Shown here: positions 55,346 through 64,000 of the stretch, piece after piece
Position numbering within the stretch: the stretch's first letter is position 1
Layout of the letters: each line of letters starts with the position of its first letter
Source: Rhinatrema bivittatum
Lineage: Eukaryota; Chordata; Amphibia; Gymnophiona; Rhinatrematidae
Assembly: GCF_901001135.1 (NCBI RefSeq)
Contig: NC_042616.1
Location: 538,444,135 to 538,508,134 of the forward strand
Direction: 5' to 3'
Length of the DNA: 64,000 nucleotides
Position numbers and translations under genes: made by a program
Notes under the pieces: model-generated
Database searches by the model: none
What the model saw: the letters and a program-made list of their open reading frames with translations, nothing else
Told to the model about the DNA's origin: nothing

Positions 55346-56440
55346 CTTGCATACATGTATAAAGAGCTATTTGTCACTTTTAAAATAGCTCATTTTACAT
55401 GTATGTGCAAACCACACCCCACCCTGTTTTATGAATGTACTTTTACTCGTGAATGTGCATATACATGCAATGTGGCCCTGGTTTAGGACACAAATTATGC
55501 GTGAGCAGGCCACATAAATGCATATATGCCCTTTGTTTTTGACAATACATTTCTGAAAATTTACTTTTAAGCATTTTCCCACAAAAACATTATGGGAAAA
55601 CCCATTTACTACATCTGGCACACATGCATGTGCATGAGAAAAACAGATATTTCTGCTATTATATGAGTACATTTTCAAAGGGTTCTATGCAGAAAAATAG
55701 CATATATGGACATAAAAAGCATTTGCATATATGCGATTTTATAAACATCAAAAGTAGGCAAGCATTTTTTATTTCTCACACATTTTATTGGTGCAAATAG
55801 GGGTGATGTAACCATGTTCTGGAGCAGGGTCAAGAAATATGCATGGGAACATGCAAATGCAGTACTGCAAACAGGTATGAAAATTAGACTCCCTCTGTGT
55901 ATTATACAGTTTACTAGTTTAAGTAGCAAATCAGACACAAACATCCATGAACCTGAAGGTTGAGATTGCTATTGAGTAATAATGCTGTTGTTTATCTGTT
56001 GTCTTATGTTGCGAGATATTTGTAACGTAATTGAATTGGTATGTGACATGATTCTGCACCATTTTGCCTGGCTCTGGATCTCAGACTATGACTGTGCTAT
56101 AAATAGATTTCAATACACTTGTTTCATGTTTCTATATCACATGAACATCTCATTAATAATGCTTCTGCTCACTATCATGAGGAAATATACACCATAAATA
56201 CATTTGTAATTACTTGATGTGAGGAATGGCTCAGCAAAGTTTCTGGGCTGGAGCAGTAAGCCGCACCAACTCAAGCCTTTTATATTGAAAACGTATACTT
56301 TTATTAGCATACACAGCACTTCAACACAAAAGTAGACTGCCTTACCTTTACACAGTGTACACACAATACTCACAACACTTCTCTAGTAGACTGCCTTTCC
56401 CAGGGCAGTACACTCTGCCTTTCTCAGGGCAGTGCACTCT
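55346..56440. other. Unassigned sequence, MITE-like at left
   Basis: Positions 55350-55410 hold an inverted pair (cttgcatacatgta / tacatgtatgtgcaa), and 55660-55760 have tttcaaag/gcatatatg words. No gene. A short gggcagt-cactctgcctttctca duplication lies at 56385-56440. Confidence 0.35.
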
Positions 56441-56446
56441 TACGGG

Positions 56447-57085
56447 TAGATTTTAAAAAGCCCTACGCGCGCCAAAGCTGGGAGATACCCTCAGAAGTCT
56501 TGCCTGTGCGCGCTGTGAGGATTTTAAAAGGTGCACGAGTACAAGCATATCTCCCGGTATGCACACAAATCAGAAAGTTTAAAAAGGGGGCGGAGCATGG
56601 GCAGAGTCTGGGCAGGGCGTGAGTGCTCTGGCTCTGTAACCTGAAGTATGCGCATAAATATTTATGCGCACAAGCATGTGCCAGGGTCCCGTACCACGTA
56701 ACTTTACTTTTGCTATGAGTGGTGTGTAAGTATTACAATAAAATAAATTCAGGGCCAGTCAACAGGGTTTGAAGGGTCGGAGCGAATAGGGGTTAGGAAG
56801 CCGAGAGCCTTTACCTGGACAAATCTGGGAAAAGATTGGGGAAACTGGTAATTGCGTCAGCGCACATATCTAATAAAATCCCCCCACTTACGTGGTACAG
56901 CCGGCATTTGCACGCACAAGCGCATGTTCATACAAAATTGCATGCATAGTTCTGCACATACAGCCGATTTTATATCATACGAGCAAAAGCATACCTATGC
57001 TATTAAATGACTGCATCCCTTTGCGCGAGCCGCCATATGCGAGTAAATGTATGCCCGCGCAGCTGTTTAAAAGTTGCTGTCTTAT
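56447..57085. mobile_element. Cluster of GC-rich MITE sequence
   Basis: GGGTAGATTTTAAAAAGCCC at 56451 resembles the right terminus of 2107-2443 in inverse. gcgcgcc and atgcgcataaatatttatgcgca palindromes follow. A matching end taataaaatcccccca is at about 56870, and another, ctgtttaaaagttgc, at about 57063. Probably one MITE next to or inside another; borders provisional. Confidence 0.5.
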
Positions 57086-59190
57086 GGTCAGGAGCGCCTT
57101 GCTCCTGGAGACGTGAACCTCCTGAACCCAGCTGGGCTAGCACTCTTATCCCTGCCCCAGCTGGTGCCACCAACAGAGCACCCTCCCTCTGCGGGATTTA
57201 AGGTGGACCAGGCATCTAGCCTGGTCCTGCACATGCAAACAGGGAAAAACGGAGTCACTCCATTATACTTGAATTATGGAACAGCATTTTTTTATATATG
57301 GAAAACTTTGGAAGCCTTACTGTAATTTAATCAACACCCACCTGAAATAGCCTGGGGTTTATTCAGAGAAGCTGTGCGTTAGATTCAAATTTCACTGTTT
57401 TTTGTTTTTTTTTGTTTGTTTTGTTTTTAAATAATTAGGGGTGAATTTTCCAAGAGTTATGTGTGTAAAAATGAGCATATTTGTGCATAAGTAACATCAA
57501 ACATATGCATGTACTTTTGTTTTCACAGATATGCACATAAAAAGGGGGTGATCTAGGGGGGTTCTAGGGCAGAGCCAACATTCATGTGAATAAGTTGCAA
57601 TGTTAAAAGACATGCTTGAGGATTTGCCAACTTACTCGCATAATTTTACACCTGCTAATTAGCTTGCGTCAAGTGATATTAAACATGTTTGTTGTGTATA
57701 ATTAGTCAGGTGGGAGGTCTGGGTGAACCGTAGGTGGATCAGGTTGAAGAACTAGGAGGGTCTCAATGACCTGGAGAAGAAAGGGGTGAACTGGTGGAGG
57801 AATTGTAAGGCTGGTAATTTCAATTACACGTGCATGTTTTAAAATACATTGACTTACTCTTGTAAATCCTGATGTACGCGAGCAAGTTCTACTTTATTTT
57901 CAGGCATAAAATATAAAATACTTGCTTTCAATGCACTGCATGTATTTGAGCGGGAGCATATATACGTATGTACAGTATATTACGGGGTAAATATGCGTGA
58001 ATTTTATAATACAGATGAGCTATAAAATACTATGGTAAATCTGCACTTGGCAATAGATGCGCATAGATGCCACCCCTTACAGTTATTTGAGAGCTATCTT
58101 CCCAGTGTTCATGACCTCTGAATGTGTTTCATAAATAACAAAGTCTGACATTCTATGACACTGAAATGTGACATTTTACAAAAAAAAAAAAACCGTCATG
58201 GTATATCCAAGGTAAAATTAAAAGTAGGATGCCAGCATTAAGCAGTCCCAATTCATCTAAACATTGTAAACATAATAAGTGGTTCTAATAGACATTATGG
58301 TTATGAGCTATGTGCAATTATAGGTGGCAGACTTTATCCACCTAGGTCTGAAAGTGTGCTCTAAGCATGTGAATTGAAGGCTCAGCGATCCCTGGGGAAG
58401 AATACAGCAACATGATGCAAACCCCTTCTGTTATTTGTCAAGCTGTTAAAATGCACCTGATCACTCCAGCTCCCTCATTATAGAGAGAGCAACAAATAAA
58501 CTGCAATGCAATACAAGTGAATATGTCCATGGCAGGATTTTGGTAAAAGGGAGGCAGCGTTCAAAAGACTGTAATCATTAAATCGCCATAAAAAAAAAAG
58601 TTTTTGCAGGGAACTATTGCATGAGAAAGCAATTTTTTACACGTCACAAGATCTTTTGTAAAAATCAATCAATCAATCACATGATACGTACGTTTCAAAA
58701 TAAATGAAGATTTATGGCAAATTTCTATTTACTAAGCAAGATATTGTGAAAATGATGTATATTTCTTGTGAAATTTTGCATTTAGGGGATATTTAGTAAG
58801 CCACAATAAGATGTGAAACCCATGTTCCTTGGAAATAAACACCAGAATTTTGATACCATATCCTTTCTAAAGAGTCTACTTACTAATCCGTTGTAAAACT
58901 GCTATATTTTATAGGTTATATTTAAAGCTCTGATTTGAATAAGGGGGGATTATAGGAATTATTTGGGGTAGGGAAAGGAGTGGGGGGGGGGATGACTGTG
59001 GATCAGAGTTCTTCGAAGCTATATGTACATCATAATTTTGAATCCATACTATAAGATTGTGTCATTTTGAAAATGTTGTTTAAATTGAACTATTGTGGTT
59101 CTTATTGTAAGTTTGAAAATATCATAATAAAACTGTTATTTGAGAAAAAGACCCAGCACATTCTCAAGCTATTTTATCACAAGTTATTTC
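57086..59190. other. Unassigned AT-rich sequence
   Basis: 57435-58080 carries MITE-like words (gaattttccaagagttatgtg ... gaattttataatacag). The rest is AT-rich and unique-looking. No gene. Confidence 0.3.
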
Positions 59191-59198
59191 CTTCAGTA

Positions 59199-59303
59199 TT
59201 TACTAAACTGCGATACCTGAGGTATCACTGTTTAGTAAGTCGGCAGGGATTTTCTACATGTTGCAGCAGCCAGGAAAAATACAGATTCCTGGCTGCTGCA
59301 ACA
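59199..59303. repeat. Two adjacent hairpins
   Basis: tactaaact-gcgatacctgaggtatc-actgtttagta (about 59199-59240) is one palindrome. Then TGTTGCAGCAGCCAGGA (59259-59275) pairs perfectly with TCCTGGCTGCTGCAACA (59287-59303) over an 11-base loop. Probably MITE parts; no coding. Confidence 0.75.
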
Positions 59304-59312
59304 TACTATCAA

Positions 59313-60004
59313 GCCGATTCAGTACAGTGCGCTCAGGCCAAGCGCACCGTTAGCCCCCGTTTGGACGCGCGTTTTCGACATGCTATTATTATACAGTAAG
59401 GGGTAATAGCGCGTGGAAAACGCGCGTCCAACCCCCCCGAAACTAATAGCGCGCTCAACGTGCAAATGCATGTTGATCAGCCTATTAGTTAGTCCCGCTC
59501 GATACAGAAAGTAAAATGTACAGCCAAGCCGCACATTTTACTCTCAGAAATTAACGCCTGCCCAAAGGCAGGCGTTAATTTCGGCCGGCACGGGAAAGTG
59601 TACAGAAAAGCAGAAAAAACTATTTTTCTGTACACCCTCTGACTTAATATCATAGCAATATTAAGTCAGAGGGCCCAAAAATAAAAAAAAATAAAAAATC
59701 TTTAAAAAATAAAAAATCTGTCCGCAGCCCGCGGGTTAGAAAACGGACACTCAATTTTGCCGGCGTCCGTTTTCTGAACCCGTGGCTGTCAGCGGGTTCA
59801 ACAACTGATGCCGGTAAAATTAAGCGTTGGCTGTCAAACCCGCTGACAGCCGCCACTTCTGCCAATAAGGAGGCGCTAGGAACGTGCTAGTATCCCTAGC
59901 ACCTCCTTATTAGCGCGCGCCCAGGAGAGTGGGCTGGGTGCGCATTGGGAGAGTGGGCGCTCGCCACAGAGCGCCGGCTCTCCCGCACGTTTTACTGAAT
60001 CGGC
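59313..60004. mobile_element. 692-bp MITE with GCCGATTCAGTA ends
   Basis: Perfect 12-bp terminal inverted repeats, GCCGATTCAGTA and TACTGAATCGGC. The interior holds several hairpins: gacttaatat-catagc-aatattaagtc, taacgcctgcc-caaa-ggcaggcgtta and cgcgcgttttc / gaaaacgcgcg. GC-rich ends, no coding. The target duplication is not clear. Confidence 0.75.
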
Positions 60005-61170
60005 CCATATAGTAGGTCTCCATCCTGGGAAACCTCTCTTAAAGGACAAAAATGCCTGTAAGAATCCCTCCCTCAGGTGAAAATTCCTTGGTGGTTATGA
60101 TGGTTCCTGCCTTGGTCACGGGTACAGCTCCTGCCCTAGCAAGGTATAGAACGGACTTAAAACACAGCCGGGACTTAGTAAGCCAGTTCTGTGTTGCAGG
60201 GAATCCTCTTCAGCGCTTTCTTTTTCTGCCATTGCCCTAAGTCTCAGGTTGAAGGCCTCGCTACCAGTACTTGGATTTGGTTTTCTCCAGCTTTTGTACA
60301 TCAGATTCCGAACAGCAGTATTCTCAGTTTGTCAACTCCGTAAAAAAAACCAAACAAAAACCAGAGAAATCAAACCAGCTTTTCCAGTACAGGTAAACAG
60401 AGTCACTGATTTAGGCTTGCCTCAAATTCTCAGGTCTGGCATCTGAAATTTAGCAAACAATAATCACAGTTCATTATTTTGGCAGGAAAAAAAAATCAGA
60501 GAAATCAAACCAGCCTTTCCAGCATAGGTAAGCAGAGTTACAACCACCCTTAGTGGTTGTCTGTGTTTGTCACCACCCAACTGTGGCTGAGCTCCTGTAA
60601 TCAACTCAAGGGATTTGCTTTCCTCTTTTTTTTTTCTTTTTCCAAAAATAAGCCTTTGAACTAAGGAAGCAAGCTCAGCCACAACCTCCCACAGGCAAAC
60701 AAGATAGAGATTTCTCTCTCAATTCGTGCTGCACTTTTTTCATTTCATCCTGTTTCCTCTGTTTCCATAGGCTCTTCCTCGGTGTTCCCCTTAACCTCCG
60801 TCTCCTCTTCCTCCCCTGCTTCTGTTTTAGATCGCAGGAATTCCATTTCCTCCTCTACTTCTTCCTGTTTCTACTCCTCCGTATCAGTCACTCTCCTTTC
60901 CATGACAACTCCTGAGCCCTGGCTCTAAGGGCTCCACCCCTTCCTCCCCATTTGATGTTCCACTCTAGGAGAGGGAATCCATTCATCCCACCTTTCCTTC
61001 TTTTCCCTTAGACAGTAAGTCTTCCTAGAGAGGCGTTTTTTCCCCCCTAGTGTGGGGCTTGACATGTTGGTTTTTAATTCCCTACCATGCTGGTTTTCTT
61101 GAGGGTTTGATCCCACTTCATCACAGTGGCCCATGGGTGAACCCCTCAACCTCCCTCATATTTCCATCCG
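60005..61170. other. Unassigned sequence
   Basis: A 27-base stretch (agagaaatcaaaccagc-tttccag ... aggtaa) occurs twice, at 60363-60395 and 60499-60532. CT-rich at 60740-60880. No gene recognised. Confidence 0.35.
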
Positions 61171-61177
61171 GTCTACA

Positions 61178-61265
61178 CATTTGTTTTATTTATTTATTTC
61201 AACATGTCGTTCAATATTTATGTACTGCTAATCAAAATTCTTAGCGGTTTACAATAAATACAAAT
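61178..61265 (-). mobile_element. L2-like LINE 3' tail
   Basis: ttttatttatttatttcaac, then aatatttatgtactgc and ttagcggtttacaataaa: the reverse complement of an L2-like 3' end. Confidence 0.6.
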
Positions 61266-61652
61266 GTTAGCAGTGTTTAAGCCCCATCCCCATGCTTTAA
61301 GGGCCGCCCCTACTCCCAGGCCCTTCTTAGGATTATGCCTAAATCCTGGTGGTACAAAAGGGCTAAAAGTGATCCCTACTTGATACTGCCCTGCTGCCGC
61401 CATCTTTCAAAGAATCACCTGCTGACCCCAGGCACTCCTTTGCCCCTCATGTGTAGGGCAAAGAAGTGTGTATGTTTAGCTGCCATTGTAAAAAATGGCA
61501 TGGCACATCAGTAGTCAACAGAGATCATGCCTCACCCTTCTGTACCACCAGGATATAGGGGCAAGCCTTGGCATGGTCTAGTGGTGAAAAGTGGGCTTTC
61601 TGAAAGGAGGTGCACTTTTATAGCTAAGGGGTGGTGTTGAATAACAGAGACC

Positions 61653-62757
61653 TGTTATGATTCCACTTGTGGGACAGGCCTGTGAGCTGCTCAATAACCT
61701 CCCTATTTCACGCATGCCACTGATCCCCAATGCCAGGGATCACTGCTTGTGTCCTGTGCGGCCTTGAGCCACTGCTATTGCCGCAGCCACTTCCACGGCA
61801 GGAGAGATGCCGCTGGACCATGTGGCATTGGTGTTCTTGCGGCCTGGATCATCGCCAACCTCAGCGCACCGCAGCGCCTCCTTAGGTGCTTGTGCACACC
61901 TCAGCTCCAGGTTTAAAGGTTCTGCGGTGGGAAAGGCCCTGCGGCCCCTTCTTATGATGTCCTTCCTGCAGCCCTATAAAAGGACTCTTCTGACTGCTTC
62001 CTGTTGCCTTTGCAAGGGTCTTCGATCCTGTGGTCTTCTGCTTCCTGTCTTTATAGTTGGAGGTCCTCATTGCCTTCGTTCCTGTGATGTTCCTGTTCTC
62101 TCGTCATGTTCCTGGTTCCTGCGTCTTCTGACTCCTAGTTAAGTGTTTGCCTTGTTCCTGAATCAAAGTTTTTGTCTTGTTCCTGGTTCCAGCCTTCATT
62201 CTGTCTAGAGTCTTCAGAGTCTTCATTGCTGGTTCAAGTCTTCGGAAGTCTTTCCTTGGTTTTAAAGTCTGAGCCTGTGTCCAAGTTTCTGAGTCTAAAT
62301 CAGAGTTCCTGAGTCCTATCTCCAGTCTTCGGACTTCTTGAACCAGCTTCCATCTTGTTTCCAAGTCAAGACCAGTGCCTGCACCATTATTGGCATGGTC
62401 CGCAGCCAGCCCCAGGGTTGTGTAGGGCACGCAGCAGTGCAAGACTCTCTCAGATTCTTCATCATGTTCCAAGTCCTGAACCTTCGTCATTCCTCACGCA
62501 CAATCCACTTCTAAGCGGCAGTCTGAACAGGTTTTCGAGTGGCTGGAGGGCTACCCCAGAAACCAGCATTGCGTTACTGGCTCTCAATTCCTGGTGCATG
62601 TTGGACGTTCGAGTCTTCCTGTTTCCAAGCCAAAATTATTCCTGTTTCAGCCAGCCTATGACTGAATGCGTTCACCCTCCAGTGGCATGGACACGACAGA
62701 CAGGTTGGGTTGCAGCACAGGGGCTCATGCTCCCAAGTGCCGCCCATGCTTGCAACA
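61653..62757 (+). mobile_element. Solo LTR with perfect AGACC duplication
   Basis: Starts TGTTATGATTCC and ends CTTGCAACA. AGACC stands at 61648-61652 and 62758-62762. TATAAAAG lies at 61975-61982 in the conserved gccctataaaagg context. Tandem ttcctg/gttcctgagtc words at 62100-62340 as in the other LTRs. At 1,105 bp it is shorter than the 47512 LTR (about 1.74 kb without its insertion), so it is probably a subfamily. Confidence 0.88.
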
Positions 62758-62762
62758 AGACC

Positions 62763-63111
62763 TCAAGATGGTGAGCAGACCGCAGTCTGAGTTTATGGAA
62801 AGAAAAATCACTGAATGAAGCACCTCTAGTACCAGAATGTGGTCTTCTATCTGTAGAGGCTTCCTTCCACTCAGGTTGAACCCTTGGGTGTACCAGGCTA
62901 TTTGTCACACAAAGCCAGTAGCAGGAAGTGAGATACTTGACACAGCAAATGTAGTCACAAAGACAAATCCAGGTGAACTTACTCACAAGTAAGGTCCACT
63001 TGAGAAGGCCAAAAAGAGACAATGCACCGAGTCAAGATCCAGGGGGTAGCAGGAGCATCCCATGATGACCGGAAGCATGCAGGCACATGCTAGCATAGCA
63101 TTGCAACAAGA

Positions 63112-63112
<1 letters not shown>
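62763..63112. other. Unassigned sequence
   Basis: Positions 62860-62905 (ccactcaggttgaacccttgggtgtaccaggc) resemble 35577-35610 of the LTR at 35434 and may be LTR debris. No gene. Confidence 0.35.

Positions 63113-63118
<6 letters not shown>

Positions 63119-63161
<43 letters not shown>
63119..63161. repeat. (AT)n microsatellite
   Basis: About 20 AT units. Confidence 0.95.
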
Positions 63162-63163
<2 letters not shown>

Positions 63164-63344
63164 ATCTGGAAGCTATGGAGCAGGTAGGAGCAACCAAACC
63201 AGACAAGGAAAACAGACTAAAATCTGCTGAGGGAAGGACAACAATTGTCTCTATCACAAAGTGTACTTAGAGATTGAGCCCCCATAGGCTAGCAGCAGAA
63301 TCTCACATGTGGGGCTTGAGGATACAGGATAAGGTCAGGAGATT

Positions 63345-63735
63345 CACCTATAGTAGTGCAGTAAATGACAGCAGATCAAGACCAAAATGGTCTATCCAGT
63401 CTGCCCAGCAGTTTTGTAACTGCTGCTCCAAGCAAGTTACTCTAAGGGCTATGAAGCTCCATCCAAGCTGCAAAAGCTGGTGATGGCCGCACCTCCCCCT
63501 TCCACCTTTATTCATTTCTCCTTGCGGTGCACATAGGGCTTGCCCCAGCCTAGACATTTCAGAGCGGACTGCCTCTACCACACCGCCAGCATGAGCGAAC
63601 TTGATCAAGCTTTGTTGAAGTAATGTAGACAGCCAGATAGCTAAACCATATGTTAACCGTAAGATATACCAGATGGATCCCTGACTAATTGTGACTGCTG
63701 CTTTGTTCAGGTTACCCCATGCAGGAATGTTTCAC
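63345..63735 (-). mobile_element. CR1-type LINE 3' tail
   Basis: accaaaatggtctatccagtctgcccagca followed by caagttac matches the tail of the CR1 at 26900-27702 (accaaatggcccatctagtttgcccag ... caagttacccc). Non-coding. Confidence 0.65.
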
Positions 63736-63884
63736 TAAAAGTTAGGCAAAAGAATAAAAGAGATTCCACCACCATGCAAATGGAAAAAGAGGGTGGAAGG
63801 TGGCAGAGAAAATAAGAGAATAGAATTTAGCCACATAAGTCGGGGGCATTTCAAGGGTGAGCGAGAGGCATTTCCAGGCGGGCC

Positions 63885-63960
63885 AGAGTTAGCCGCATAA
63901 GTTATGCGGCTAATTTTAAATATTGAGTTAGCCACATAACTTATGCGGCTAACTCTGGCT
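63885..63960. repeat. TTAGCCGCATAA palindromes
   Basis: gttagccgcataagttatgcggctaa is a near-perfect palindrome and recurs as gttagccacataacttatgcggctaac, inverted, 20 bases on. Probably the end of a MITE that runs out of the window. Confidence 0.7.
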
Positions 63961-64000
63961 GCGCTGTATGGCTATGGCTGTCCTAAAGTTGCCCAGATAT

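Overview
The window looks like repeat-rich, non-genic nuclear DNA from a vertebrate. I find no host protein-coding exon that I can defend. The interpretable sequence is made of transposable elements: a full-length L1-type LINE, CR1 and L2 LINEs, tRNA-derived SINEs, Harbinger and hAT DNA transposons with their short non-autonomous relatives (MITEs), and a family of LTR elements. This mix (L1, L2, CR1, Harbinger and a tRNA SINE side by side) fits an amphibian, perhaps a caecilian, better than a bird, crocodile or mammal. A squamate is not excluded. The organism call is inference from memory, not a search result.

Layout. 0-7.5 kb: a Harbinger-type MITE holding a (GA)n tract, two GC-rich MITEs of one family, a hAT-type MITE with an 8-bp target duplication, and a roughly 30-bp minisatellite. 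7.5-10.6 kb: a badly decayed L1 split by a MITE. 11.4-13.3 kb: a Harbinger Myb-like exon remnant, a second hAT MITE (perfect 8-bp duplication CTTGTGAT) and a CR1 tail. 15-18 kb: a small hairpin, a tiny MITE, and a tRNA-SINE cut by a 1.52-kb GC-rich foldback element that carries a perfect 16-bp terminal inverted repeat and a TTA duplication. 18-25 kb: the most unique-looking stretch, with an excellent consensus CTCF site at 19015-19030 and a broken Harbinger transposase exon. 25-36.4 kb: another MITE, two CR1 copies, three LTRs on the minus strand, and one more MITE.

36.8-54.3 kb is the centrepiece: one old Harbinger transposon (Myb-like gene on plus, transposase on minus) opened by later insertions. 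An L2 copy sits in its Myb-gene intron. That L2 was hit by a second, oppositely oriented L2 and by a 6.04-kb L1. The L1 has a perfect 15-bp target duplication, an intact ORF1, and an ORF2 broken only at a 17-bp tandem array. Separately, a 5.95-kb LTR element with no gag or pol sits inside the Harbinger transposase exon; removing it restores the exon. The LTR pair, two solo LTRs with perfect 5-bp duplications (35434-36415 and 61653-62757) and further copies define one or a few related long-LTR families with a conserved TATA box.

54.3-64 kb holds a plus-strand L2, GC-rich MITEs, a 692-bp MITE with GCCGATTCAGTA termini, a solo LTR, an (AT)n tract and a CR1 tail. The parts do not form a pathway. 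The window is best read as a dated insertion record in which most sequence is neutral transposon debris, apart from the recent L1 and the CTCF-like site.
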